Origin: Intestinibacter sp.
Lineage (GTDB): Bacteria; Bacillota; Clostridia; Peptostreptococcales; Peptostreptococcaceae
DNA: 21,460 bases
Direction: 5' to 3'
Assembly (NCBI RefSeq): GCF_022780145.1
Contig: NZ_JALEXO010000168.1
Location: 1 to 21,460 of the forward strand
The notes under the pieces are model-generated. The model saw only the letters and a list, made by a program, of their open reading frames with translations, had not been told where the DNA came from and ran no database searches. Positions 7,874 to 15,949 of this stretch are shown in pieces. A program made the position numbers and the translations under genes. Positions within the stretch are counted from its first letter, which is position 1. Every line of letters starts with the position of its first letter.

Positions 7874-9145
7874 ATGAATACACAACAAATAATCGCTATC
7901 GCTATTTTTGCTATTGTCATGGTATTGATAATAAGTGAAAAAATCGATAGAACTGTTGTAGCTTTGTCTGGTGCTGCTCTAATGTTTGTATTTAAAATAC
8001 TTACATTTGAAGAAGGTATCAGCCATATCGACTTTAATACATTATTTGTATTAATTGGAATGATGATTGTCGTTGCAATTGTAAAAAAATCTGGATTATT
8101 TGAATACGTCGCTATATTGACAGCAAAAATTTCTAAAGGTGATCCTTCTAAAATCATGGTTTACTTTATGATAATAACAGCATTTTTATCTGCTGTATTA
8201 GACAATGTAACTACTGTTTTGTTAATAGGACCTATGACACTTGTAATTAGTGACATACTTTCAATAAATCCTATTCCTTTTTTAATTACACAGATTATAG
8301 CATCAAACATTGGTGGTACTTCAACATTAATAGGTGACCCACCTAACATTATGATTGGTAGTGCTGCTGGCTTAAGTTTCGGTGATTTCCTAATTAATTT
8401 AGGACCAGTAATAGTTATAACACTAGCCGTTGTAATATTAATTTTTAAAATTATTTACAGAAAAGACCTTATTAAAAGTGAAGATTCAGAAAAATTAATA
8501 TCCAACTTAGATGAAAAAAAGGCAATACAAGACAAAACACTACTAGTAAAAAGTATATTTGTCCTTATTCTAATATTGATTGGCTTTATGTCTCATAGCA
8601 AACTAGGTATTGAATCATCTGTAATAGCTTTAAGTGGTGCATGTATATTATTATTGATAGGTAAGCAAGACCCTCATGAAATAATATACAGTGTAGAATG
8701 GCCTACAATTGCATTTTTTGCTGGGTTATTCATAATAGTAGGAGGACTTTCTAATACTGGTGTAATTTCTATGCTTGCAAACTTGTTGATTACAGAAACT
8801 CATGGAAATGTCGTTTTAACTATGTTCTTAATACTATGGATTTCTGCAGTAGTTTCATCATTCTTAGACAATATACCTTTTGTCGCAACACTTATACCTT
8901 TAATTCTTACTATGCAAACTAAGGGTATGGATGTTATGCCTTTATGGTGGGCAACTTCTCTAGGTGCATGTCTTGGAGGAAATGGAACTTTAATAGGTGC
9001 CTCTGCGAATGTAGTTTTAGCTAGTGTAGGTCAAAAGCATGGCTATCCTATAACATTTATAGATTACTTAAAAATAGGATTCCCTATAATGATTTTAACA
9101 ATAATTATATCATCAGCTTATTTATTAATAAAATTTGCTATATAA
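7874..9145 (+). CDS. ArsB/NhaD-family (SLC13-like) ion transporter
   Basis: A 423-residue membrane protein of the ion transporter superfamily that includes ArsB, NhaD and the P protein. The two halves carry matching motifs, as expected from an inverted repeat: DNVTTV (110-115) with NIGGTSTLIGDPPN (145-158) in the first, and DNIPFVATLIP (332-342) with GGNGTLIGASANVV (368-381) in the second. A hydrophilic loop around residues 195-225 separates them. The ATG at 7874 follows GGAGGAAAC at 7861 and begins a natural first helix; an in-frame upstream start at 7778 lacks a site and lies within the promoter. The substrate cannot be told from sequence: sodium/proton exchange, arsenite or an organic anion are all possible, and no ars genes are near. 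A gene of unknown function follows 49 bases later, probably in the same transcript. Confidence 0.85.
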   Translation: MNTQQIIAIAIFAIVMVLIISEKIDRTVVALSGAALMFVFKILTFEEGISHIDFNTLFVLIGMMIVVAIVKKSGLFEYVAILTAKISKGDPSKIMVYFMIITAFLSAVLDNVTTVLLIGPMTLVISDILSINPIPFLITQIIASNIGGTSTLIGDPPNIMIGSAAGLSFGDFLINLGPVIVITLAVVILIFKIIYRKDLIKSEDSEKLISNLDEKKAIQDKTLLVKSIFVLILILIGFMSHSKLGIESSVIALSGACILLLIGKQDPHEIIYSVEWPTIAFFAGLFIIVGGLSNTGVISMLANLLITETHGNVVLTMFLILWISAVVSSFLDNIPFVATLIPLILTMQTKGMDVMPLWWATSLGACLGGNGTLIGASANVVLASVGQKHGYPITFIDYLKIGFPIMILTIIISSAYLLIKFAI

Positions 9146-9194
9146 TTATATAATATAAATATAATATTTTTTTAATAGTAAAGGAGTGTTTATC

Positions 9195-9677
9195 TTGGCA
9201 GTTGACAGAATTAATTCAGTAAAAGGTGATTCAATAGAAATATTATTGAGACAACTTGGTGCAGACAAAATCCAAAAGGTTCAAGGTGATTTATATTTTA
9301 TAAAATTCATATTAGAAGACGACCTTGAAGTTATGTATACATACAATATAAATGCTAAAAACCAATATTTTTTACAAAGAATTATGCCTTATCCAATACC
9401 TCAAGGAGCTTTCTCAAATCAAATTAAGCTTGTTGATTTTATAAAAAAAGATATAGAAAAGTTTAAAAAAGGCATAAAAAGCAAATACTTTAATGAATAC
9501 TTAGAAACTACCGCTCATGCCTATAAATTTATACAACAACTTGATGATTTTTATCTAAATTATAAAGTTGAGGAAGATAGCTTGGTAAGTGATTCTTTAA
9601 GTCAAATAAATATTGCAATAGACAACTTAAACAGAAGACTTGACAGTTTAATAAATCATTCTAAAAAAATTGACTAA
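9195..9677 (+). CDS. Hypothetical protein, 160 residues, with C-terminal coiled coil
   Basis: The start is a TTG at 9195, chosen because AAGGAG (9181-9186) lies 8 bases before it; an in-frame GTG at 9186 overlaps that site and cannot use it. The protein is soluble and has no signal peptide. It begins AVDRINSVKGDSIEILLRQLG, then a strand-rich part (DLYFIKFILEDDLEVMYTY), a PYPIP turn (residues 65-69), and a helical second half ending in heptad-like ISQ/NLNRRLDSL repeats (about 130-155). I do not recognise the family. It follows the ion transporter closely, and a terminator ends the pair, so the two genes are probably cotranscribed. Confidence 0.65.
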   Translation: MAVDRINSVKGDSIEILLRQLGADKIQKVQGDLYFIKFILEDDLEVMYTYNINAKNQYFLQRIMPYPIPQGAFSNQIKLVDFIKKDIEKFKKGIKSKYFNEYLETTAHAYKFIQQLDDFYLNYKVEEDSLVSDSLSQINIAIDNLNRRLDSLINHSKKID

Positions 9678-9697
9678 TATATTTTAGTTATTATTAC

Positions 9698-9729
9698 AAA
9701 AGGTAGGCGATTAAAATCGACTACCTTTT
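9698..9729. terminator. Bidirectional terminator before the CDF gene
   Basis: AAAAGGTAG (9698-9706) pairs with CTACCTTTT (9721-9729), with a further inner CGATT/AATCG pairing after one mismatch. It ends the plus-strand pair and lies 5 bases from the stop codon of the convergent CDF gene. Confidence 0.85.
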
Positions 9730-9733
9730 TATT

Positions 9734-10600
9734 TTAACATCTATAATAAGGTTCCATATGAATTATTACATGTATATTTTCGTTTATTTTTTCTTGCATT
9801 TTTCTCTCTATATTATGTTCTAGTTGATGTGAAGTCTCGACAGTCATATCTGGCTCTACCATAATATGCATATCTATATAGATGTCATTTTCACTTCCCC
9901 TGCTTCTTATTTTGTGAATTTCTCTTATCTCTTCAAAATCCTCTACAGCCTCCTTAACGTCTCGCTCTTCGACCATAGCTCTATCCACCAATATATCGAT
10001 TGTCAATTTAAAAATCTTACAAGCTGCATACAATATAAATCCAGCTACTACAAATGAAACCACATTGTCTATAATTACTGGAGCCCCTAATTTTATACTT
10101 AACAATGTAATTAAAACTCCAATAGATATAAATATATCGCTTTTAGTATGGAGTGAATCGGATATCAATACGTAGCTATTTAATTTTTTACCAGCCTTGT
10201 ATTCATATCTGGAGACAATAATATTTATAATAAGTGTAATTACCAATATTATAAAGCTTTCTATTGTCAAATTTAAACTATCCCTGCTGTTTATCTGTAA
10301 AATCGACTCAATTATAATTTTTCCCGCTATAAAAATCAGCATAATCCCTATGAATAAACTAGATAATACTTCAAACTTCTTATGACCATATGGATGCTCC
10401 TTATCAGACGGTTTTGAGGCTATCATAACTCCTATAATCCCTACTATATTAGACGCTGTATCCGCTAAAGAATGTAATCCATCTGCAGATACGCTGTAGC
10501 TACCTATATAATTTCCAATTATTATTTTTGAAAAAGCAACTAATAAATTAGCTATCAGTATGACAATTAAGATATTCTTTACTTTCTTATACTCATTCAT
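9734..10600 (-). CDS. Cation diffusion facilitator (CDF) metal exporter
   Basis: A 288-residue inner-membrane protein with about six helices and a cytosolic C-terminal domain. CDF proteins export Zn, Mn, Fe, Cd or Co in exchange for protons. The metal-site residues are in place: H43 and D47 in SADGLHSLAD (helix 2), HPYGHKKFE at 69-77, and H151 and D155 in SDSLHTKSDIF (helix 5). The domain from about 205 has the usual dimer fold with HIMVEP (245-250) and a closing HMEP. The H/D sites (HxxxD in both helices) are seen in both zinc and iron/manganese exporters, so I do not name the metal. TGAGGAG lies just before the ATG. Convergent with the upstream pair. Confidence 0.9.
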   Translation of the reverse strand: MNEYKKVKNILIVILIANLLVAFSKIIIGNYIGSYSVSADGLHSLADTASNIVGIIGVMIASKPSDKEHPYGHKKFEVLSSLFIGIMLIFIAGKIIIESILQINSRDSLNLTIESFIILVITLIINIIVSRYEYKAGKKLNSYVLISDSLHTKSDIFISIGVLITLLSIKLGAPVIIDNVVSFVVAGFILYAACKIFKLTIDILVDRAMVEERDVKEAVEDFEEIREIHKIRSRGSENDIYIDMHIMVEPDMTVETSHQLEHNIERKMQEKINENIHVIIHMEPYYRC

Positions 10601-10686
10601 AACATACTCCTCAAGATACGATTAATATATTTTTCTCCAATATTATTATATTAATTGTATTTTAAATTGTTCTAAATCGAGCAAAC

Positions 10687-10715
10687 AAAAAGGATACAAT
10701 TTCTGTATCCTTTTT
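10687..10715 (-). terminator. Terminator of the thioredoxin operon
   Basis: A 12-bp perfect stem, AAAAAGGATACA (10687-10698) with 10704-10715 and a 5-base loop, lies 14 bases after the reductase stop codon and is followed on the minus strand by T-rich sequence. Confidence 0.88.
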
Positions 10716-10728
10716 ATATATATCGTAT

Positions 10729-11598
10729 TTAATTAGATTTTTCAGCTAAATATTCAACTGCACTTAAAGCTGCAGTAAGCCCTTGACCGGCAGCCTTGAT
10801 ATAAGAATAAGGTCTTCCTACACAATCTCCACAAGCAAATAGTCCGGCTAAATTAGTCTTCATATTTATGTCTACTTTTATATATTTATCATTCATCTCT
10901 AAGCCTGGCACTAAATTTTTAGGTGACATACTGTCCTTTATTATAAAAACTCCATCTACTTTCAATGATTGATCTTCGAAATTTAATTCATTTACAAGCA
11001 TTTCGCCCTTTATTTCTGTAGGCTTTTTGCTTATTATTTCGATGTTTTTATCTATAGAATCTAAATCGTTTTTCAAAGCATTTCTCATCGGAATAAAATA
11101 CGTTTTTGAAGCTATTTCATTTAAGAAATTAGCTTCGTGTATAGACTCTTTATTGTATCCAAGTACACATACATCCTTATCTCTGTAAAGAGGAGCATCA
11201 CAGGTTGCACAATAGCTTACACCTCTTCCTAAGAATTCCTCTTCTCCATTTATTGATTTAGCGCTATCTGTGCCTATAGCGATTATAACAGTAGTCGCCT
11301 CAAACATCTCACTCCCACTCATCAAAGCGAAGTAGTCTCCCATAGCGTATACATTTGTTATCCTATGCTCATCGATTTCTATATTCATAGAATCTATATG
11401 TTTTTTAAAACTTTCCTTTAGATTTTGACCTGTTATATTGTAAAGTCCCAAATAATTATCTACAACTGGCGCTTTTTCGATTTTAGTGCTTAAATTTTTG
11501 TTCCCAAATATTATAAAATTTTTGTTTCTTATCTTTGCATTTACAGCGGCGCTAAGTCCAGCTGGACCACTGCCAATTATGGCTATGTCATATCTCAT
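10729..11598 (-). CDS. trxB: Thioredoxin reductase-like flavoprotein, probably NAD(P)H-independent (FFTR type)
   Basis: A 289-residue flavoprotein that reduces thioredoxin. I number residues from the in-frame GTG at 11607; the true start is more likely the ATG at 11598 (residue 4), 6 bases after AAGGTG. FAD-binding GSGPAG is at 13-17, the redox pair is C133-A-T-C136, and the second FAD signature GLFACGD is at 255-261. The middle domain, which binds NADPH in normal enzymes through GGGxSAxEEA and HRRxxFRA, instead reads VLGYNKESIHEA and FIPMRNALK. Loss of both motifs is the mark of ferredoxin-dependent flavin thioredoxin reductases described in clostridia. It follows trxA by 13 bases in the same operon. 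Confidence 0.88.
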   Translation of the reverse strand: MRYDIAIIGSGPAGLSAAVNAKIRNKNFIIFGNKNLSTKIEKAPVVDNYLGLYNITGQNLKESFKKHIDSMNIEIDEHRITNVYAMGDYFALMSGSEMFEATTVIIAIGTDSAKSINGEEEFLGRGVSYCATCDAPLYRDKDVCVLGYNKESIHEANFLNEIASKTYFIPMRNALKNDLDSIDKNIEIISKKPTEIKGEMLVNELNFEDQSLKVDGVFIIKDSMSPKNLVPGLEMNDKYIKVDINMKTNLAGLFACGDCVGRPYSYIKAAGQGLTAALSAVEYLAEKSN

Positions 11599-11611
11599 AA
11601 CAATCACCTTT

Positions 11612-11920
11612 TTATAAATGTGCTTCTACCTTGCTCTTTATAGCTTCCTTAGGCATAAATCCCATTAATGTATCTACCTCTTGACCATCTTTGAATATTT
11701 TCATAGTTGGAACTGATACTATTCTAAATTTTTGAGCTAAATCCATACTTTGATCTATATCTACTTTTACAAAGTTTACATCTTCAAGTTCTTCGTTTAG
11801 TTCTTCAAATACTGGAGCTAACATCTTACAAGGTCCACACCAAGTTGCGAAAAAATCTACAACTACTACTCCTTCTTTTATTGTATCGTTAAATTCGATT
11901 GAATTGATTATTTTTGCCAT
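11612..11920 (-). CDS. trxA: Thioredoxin
   Basis: A 102-residue classical thioredoxin, a cytosolic dithiol carrier. The active site W27-C28-G29-P30-C31-K is standard and the cis-proline loop VSVPTMKIF is at 68-76. AGGAGG lies upstream of the ATG at 11920, and a TATAAT for its promoter is visible at 11964-11969. The stop codon is 13 bases from the reductase start, so both proteins are made from one message and the reductase is its obvious electron donor. Length and motif spacing are normal. Confidence 0.95.
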   Translation of the reverse strand: MAKIINSIEFNDTIKEGVVVVDFFATWCGPCKMLAPVFEELNEELEDVNFVKVDIDQSMDLAQKFRIVSVPTMKIFKDGQEVDTLMGFMPKEAIKSKVEAHL

Positions 11921-11963
11921 TTATTCGTCCTCCTAATTTCTTATTTATATTTATCTATTAACA

Positions 11964-11969
11964 ATTATA
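11964..11969 (-). promoter_or_regulatory. -10 element of the trxA-trxB operon
   Basis: A perfect TATAAT on the minus strand lies 44 bases before the trxA start. The region 16-18 bases further upstream (a T-rich TGTTTT) is a poor -35, so this half of the promoter is uncertain. Confidence 0.45.
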
Positions 11970-12014
11970 CCCATATTTTTTATATAAAAACATATTTTAT
12001 CTTGTTAATTTTTA

Positions 12015-13250
12015 CTAATCTATATCTATAGGTATAATTATATCAAACTTAGTCCATTTGCCGTATTCTGAATTTACATTAAGCTTGTATTTTAAACTTT
12101 CAGACAGTACCTTTGCTATGGAAAGACCTATTCCAGAGCCATCGATATCTTTGTTTCTGACGTTTTCACTTCTGAAGAATCTATCGAATAAATGCGGTAT
12201 TTCTTCTTTTTTAATTCCCATTCCATTATCTTCGATCGTTATATAAATACTTTCCTCCTTTTCCTTTAGAGAAATTTTTATATAATCCTCCTCTTCAGTG
12301 TATTTAAATGCATTGTCTATAAAAATTATAAGAAGTTGTCGAAGTTTATTTTTGTCACTTATTATATTTTTATGCTTTAATTGAGAAGAAATTTTAAGTG
12401 TTTTATTCTGTATTAAAGCTATATCGAAAAAATCGTCACATATATCCTCGACTAGCTTCTCTAAATCAAGCTCTTCTTTTTCAACTAAATCCACATAGTC
12501 CTCCTTAGTAAGTGTCAATAAGTCATTTATCATCTTTTTAAGCCTTCTAGATTCGTTCATCGCATCTGCAATACCCTCGACCTCATCACTTATTGTATTA
12601 TTTGGATGCTTTAAAAGTCCCTCCAATTTTGAAAATACTATTGTAATAGGAGTTCTTAATTCATGTGATGCATCTTGAATAAATTTTGCTTGCTTATTCC
12701 AAGTTATCTCTATTGGTTTTAAAGCATTTCTAGTTAAGTAAAGCGCTATAAAATAAGTTAAAATACAGAAAATAACAACAGCACGAATCATAGTCAAAAG
12801 CAGCTGCCTTCTTGAATTTAATTCGCTGTTTATCTCTCTCATTATTTTTATATGGTAATCGCCATATGTATAATTACAAACTCTAAAATTATATTTTCCT
12901 TTTTTATAAGAATAAAATCCATCTAGATTATCCTTTTGCTGATAATCTGGAACCTCATTTTCAAAGTACGGATTATTTTTTGGATTTATTATTAAGGTTC
13001 CATCTACATATATATAAACCATATTTTTAGGATCACTATATAAAATGCCATATCTGCTATCTAGTTGCTCTAATTGATGTATTATAGAGTTGAGCTCTTC
13101 TTGCATCTCTCTATTTATATTTGTATCATTGTTATAACTAAAATAAAAATATGTAAAAATACATAGCAGAATTAAAAAACCCGAAACTACGAGCATATTT
13201 ATTTTAATTAATTTTTTCTGAGTATTTTCAAGAACTTCTTTACTTATCAT
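12015..13250 (-). CDS. Sensor histidine kinase without HAMP domain
   Basis: A 411-residue membrane kinase. Helix 1 is at about 17-37, an outer sensor domain spans about 38-150, and helix 2 is at about 152-172. The kinase core follows: H box ASHELRTP with the phosphorylated H196, N box IDNAFKY (N313), G1 DNGMG (341-345), F box HLFDRFF (353-359) and G2 GSGIGLS (371-377). Only some 22 residues lie between helix 2 and H196, with an ALKPI motif, so there is no room for a HAMP domain; this is a known layout. The start codon lies inside the 3' end of the regulator gene (11-base overlap), so the two are translationally coupled. The outer domain matches nothing I recognise; its stimulus is unknown. 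Confidence 0.92.
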   Translation of the reverse strand: MISKEVLENTQKKLIKINMLVVSGFLILLCIFTYFYFSYNNDTNINREMQEELNSIIHQLEQLDSRYGILYSDPKNMVYIYVDGTLIINPKNNPYFENEVPDYQQKDNLDGFYSYKKGKYNFRVCNYTYGDYHIKIMREINSELNSRRQLLLTMIRAVVIFCILTYFIALYLTRNALKPIEITWNKQAKFIQDASHELRTPITIVFSKLEGLLKHPNNTISDEVEGIADAMNESRRLKKMINDLLTLTKEDYVDLVEKEELDLEKLVEDICDDFFDIALIQNKTLKISSQLKHKNIISDKNKLRQLLIIFIDNAFKYTEEEDYIKISLKEKEESIYITIEDNGMGIKKEEIPHLFDRFFRSENVRNKDIDGSGIGLSIAKVLSESLKYKLNVNSEYGKWTKFDIIIPIDID

Positions 13251-13911
13251 CGAACATATAACCTACTTTTCTCTTTGTTTTTATGTATTTATCATATCCG
13301 TATTTACTTAATTTTTTTCTCAAATGACTTATGTACACCTCTACAATTTCTATTGTAACATCTGAATCTATACCCCAAACTCTATCGTAAATCTGTTCCT
13401 TTAAAAGTATAGTCCCTTTATTTAAAAGCAAATACTCCAATAAATTAAATTGCTTATTTTGAAGCTCTATTTCTTCATCCTTTATAAATACTCTTCTCTT
13501 GTTTAAATCTAAATGTAAATCCTTAAAGTCTATCGTATTTCTAGCCTGCATCTTTCCATTTGTTCTCAAAATAGCATATATTCTCGCTACCAATTCTTCC
13601 ATATAAAATGGCTTTGTAAGATAATCGTTAGCACCTATTTCAAATGCCTTTACTTTATCATTTAAAGATTCCTTTGCAGTCAATATCAAAACTGGAATAT
13701 CTATAAATTTATCTCTCATAGATTTTAATATCTCTATTCCAGATAAATTCGGCAACATCAAATCTAAAACTATCAAATCGTATATATTTTGCTCTATCAT
13801 ATATAACGCCTCTTCGCCATCGCTACAGGATTCTGTTTCAAAATGATTATTTAATTCATCTACAATGCTTTTTAATAATTTTATATTATCCTCTACTACT
13901 AAAATCTTCAT
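13240..13911 (-). CDS. OmpR/PhoB-family response regulator
   Basis: A 223-residue two-domain regulator. The receiver has the acidic pair E7-D8, phosphoacceptor D50 in VLDLMLP, T78 and K100-P101. The winged-helix DNA-binding domain covers about 125-221, with the recognition helix in TIEIVEVYISHLRKKLS and the wing ending KRKVGYMF. It is the partner of the overlapping histidine kinase. GGGAGG lies before the ATG. No target can be assigned with certainty; the direct repeat at 7764-7785 is a candidate operator for a regulator of this class. Confidence 0.95.
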   Translation of the reverse strand: MKILVVEDNIKLLKSIVDELNNHFETESCSDGEEALYMIEQNIYDLIVLDLMLPNLSGIEILKSMRDKFIDIPVLILTAKESLNDKVKAFEIGANDYLTKPFYMEELVARIYAILRTNGKMQARNTIDFKDLHLDLNKRRVFIKDEEIELQNKQFNLLEYLLLNKGTILLKEQIYDRVWGIDSDVTIEIVEVYISHLRKKLSKYGYDKYIKTKRKVGYMFDDK

Positions 13912-13945
13912 TTATACCTCCCAATTATTTTATATATTTTAAACA

Positions 13946-13980
13946 AAATTAAGCCTCTATAGAATTTAGAAGCTTAATTT
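13946..13980 (-). terminator. Terminator downstream of the HTH/RHH gene
   Basis: AAATTAAGC (13946-13954) pairs with 13972-13980, extended by three further pairs after one mismatch. On the minus strand the stem is followed by TTTTGTTT. It separates the gene at 13995-14525 from the two-component operon. Confidence 0.75.
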
Positions 13981-13994
13981 ATCAATTTTATTAT

Positions 13995-14525
13995 TTAAAG
14001 CAGATCTTTATATACCTTCATAAAGTCACTTAAAGCTTGGGTAACTATCGTCTTTCTGTCGTAGCTTGAATTGCTACATAAACGCAAAAAATCCTCCCAA
14101 ACCGATTTATCTACCTTCAAGCTTACATTTTTATCCTCTGTAGGCTCAAAATCTATAACTATATCCTTTTTACTTTTCTTTCTCTTTAAAGATTTGCAGT
14201 CTTTTACTGATAGATACCAATCGTAAACTTCACATAGCTTATCCAAATCCTCTTGAGTTATATTTATTTTTTTATCTTTTTTATGTTTAGTATTTTTATT
14301 TTTAGAAAGTGGTTTTTCGACTGTCGTGATTGTGTCAGTCTCTTTAAATTTTACTTGTTCAAAGTTATTTTTTATATATTTACCCTTGACACTTTTATAT
14401 CCACTTTTATTTAAATCTTTTCTAAGTGTTTGTGGTTTTACACCTAATGTAGAAGATATTTCCTCTAAGGAGATACCTTTTTCTTGTAATTTTAAAAATT
14501 CGTCTACTCTTTCATTAGAATTCAT
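13995..14525 (-). CDS. Putative DNA-binding protein, HTH plus ribbon-helix-helix-like
   Basis: A 176-residue protein with no recognised family. Residues 5-40 (VDEFLKLQEKGISLEEISSTLG then VKPQTLRKDLNKSG) read as a helix-turn-helix. A basic, Lys-rich linker spans about 60-125. Residues 134-171 (VSLKVDKSVWEDFLRLCSNS with RKTIVTQALSDFMK) match the strand-helix-helix rhythm of CopG/Arc ribbon-helix-helix domains. I choose the ATG at 14525: GGAGGG lies just before it, and a candidate -10 (TACAAT, 14557-14562) lies between it and the longer start at 14576, which would then be untranscribed. Two different DNA-binding folds in one small protein is unusual outside plasmid copy or partition control, but nothing plasmid-like adjoins it. 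Confidence 0.6.
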   Translation of the reverse strand: MNSNERVDEFLKLQEKGISLEEISSTLGVKPQTLRKDLNKSGYKSVKGKYIKNNFEQVKFKETDTITTVEKPLSKNKNTKHKKDKKINITQEDLDKLCEVYDWYLSVKDCKSLKRKKSKKDIVIDFEPTEDKNVSLKVDKSVWEDFLRLCSNSSYDRKTIVTQALSDFMKVYKDLL

Positions 14526-14556
14526 TGTACCCTCCGCCTGTAATATCTTTTTTAAC

Positions 14557-14562
14557 ATTGTA
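14557..14562 (-). promoter_or_regulatory. Candidate -10 of the HTH/RHH gene
   Basis: TACAAT on the minus strand, about 32 bases before the chosen ATG at 14525. The best -35 (TGTAAA at 14579-14584, 16-base spacing) is weak. Confidence 0.35.
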
Positions 14563-14667
14563 TCATAAAACCGCAATATTTACACTTTTCTTTAAGCTGT
14601 CCTTTTGATTATTTTAATAATAGCATCTATACCTTTATTAATCCTTAACTTACAATATCTGTTTAAG

Positions 14668-15861
14668 CTATCTTATAATTTTTCTGACTAAAGTACCTGT
14701 ACCAATTCCCATCATAATCACCCCTATGAGCATCTCCATATCTGCAAATAAATACGAAGATAATGCAGCAATACCATTTTCTCCACCAACCCCTGTAAAT
14801 AAACTCACACTTAAAAAAAACGCCTCTTTAAAATCTCGATAAAATCTCTCTACAGATAAAAATTTTAGTGTCTGTAAATTACTGTACTGTACTAATTGCT
14901 CGTGTATTTCTATTCCAAATATTAGGTACAAAAAGGCAAACACAGCTATTATAATTAAACTCGCATAAATACTGTAGATAGGTCTCTCGCCATATCCACA
15001 TGAAAACCAATATAAATACGACTCTATTTTCGGCAAAAATCCCAAAGTTTTGTGTTCTTCTCTTTTAGCTAAATAGTAATACTCTCCAAAATTACTGTTT
15101 AAATTATTTTGCTTGTATTTATCGGCTATATTTTGATATATGGTGTATATCCCTTCATACTCGTCTCTATCTTTTTTTCTCTCTGTTAATTTATCAAAAA
15201 ATGTCTTCTCATCAAAAATAGTCATGTACTTATCATTGAATTCGAAATTATTTATATAACATTTGTAGGTTTTAAATTTCTGAAAATCACAGTCGCATAC
15301 CTCTATATTGTATAAATCGCATTTTGTCATAATCACCGCCTGCATATTTGAAAGCTCAAAGCTAGTGTTTTTTAAATTAGAGCTTTCAAATATAGAATAA
15401 GATAAATCACAACCTTTAAATTTAGCATATATTCTACACTCCTCAAATACAGTCGAAAAATTATCTTTGACATTTAAAGATGGCGTTTTTATCGAATCAG
15501 ATTTTATAAAAGTGCAATTTTCGAATACAACGCCACCACTTTCGAAAGTACATCTATTAAAGTTACATCCTATAAATGAACAATCTACAAATTTAATATT
15601 TTGAAATTTACATCTATAAAAATTTACACATACAAAGTTTTTGCCTATTTTAAGTCTAAAATCGACTTCATCTAAGGCTTTATCGCTGCCTATAACTTTA
15701 TTTTTTATATTTTTAAAGCTAAACTCGTCAAATGGACTGTAATCACTAACTAAACTGTGATCATTTATAATCTTTTTTCTAATATCTATATTGTTGTCCT
15801 TTCTGTTTTTTAATTGCTTTGATAATTTATAATTTTCTTCTTTAAAATTTATATAAGGCAT
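14668..15861 (-). CDS. Pentapeptide-repeat protein fused to a two-helix pore-like domain
   Basis: A 397-residue protein in two parts. Residues about 60-210 form a pentapeptide-repeat solenoid, with Phe, Leu or Ile at the centre of each five (VNFYRCKFQNIKFVDCSF, then GCDLSYSIFESSNLKNTSF), and many cysteines. A charged helical stretch (about 220-275) follows. The C-terminal part has helix 1 at 296-318, a re-entrant segment at about 346-362 with TGVGGE at 356-361, and helix 2 at 371-392: the arrangement of KcsA-type pores. The filter is not the canonical TVGYGD, so potassium selectivity is doubtful. It probably sits in the cytoplasmic membrane with the solenoid inside. No ribosome binding site is found at a normal distance before the ATG. 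Function unknown; transport or gating by the solenoid is inference. Confidence 0.75.
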   Translation of the reverse strand: MPYINFKEENYKLSKQLKNRKDNNIDIRKKIINDHSLVSDYSPFDEFSFKNIKNKVIGSDKALDEVDFRLKIGKNFVCVNFYRCKFQNIKFVDCSFIGCNFNRCTFESGGVVFENCTFIKSDSIKTPSLNVKDNFSTVFEECRIYAKFKGCDLSYSIFESSNLKNTSFELSNMQAVIMTKCDLYNIEVCDCDFQKFKTYKCYINNFEFNDKYMTIFDEKTFFDKLTERKKDRDEYEGIYTIYQNIADKYKQNNLNSNFGEYYYLAKREEHKTLGFLPKIESYLYWFSCGYGERPIYSIYASLIIIAVFAFLYLIFGIEIHEQLVQYSNLQTLKFLSVERFYRDFKEAFFLSVSLFTGVGGENGIAALSSYLFADMEMLIGVIMMGIGTGTLVRKIIR

Positions 15862-15949
15862 AATAATACACTACTTAGCTATTAAATATATAGCACTCCT
15901 TTCTTTGTTTTATCTATTATTATTGCCTGTATATTATTTTTTATAATAA

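Noticed and set aside
7765..8349. Two minus-strand open frames within the ArsB/NhaD-type gene
   Set aside because: They mirror a transporter with conserved motifs on the plus strand and have low-complexity Ile/Asn/Thr composition typical of antisense frames.
11958..12008. Inverted repeat TTAACAA/TTGTTAA downstream of the histidine kinase gene
   Set aside because: Seven base pairs separated by a 37-base loop in AT-rich sequence is likely chance and has no tail that would make it a terminator.
14526..14576. Longer start for the HTH/RHH protein
   Set aside because: The candidate -10 lies downstream of it, and GGAGGG precedes the shorter ATG.
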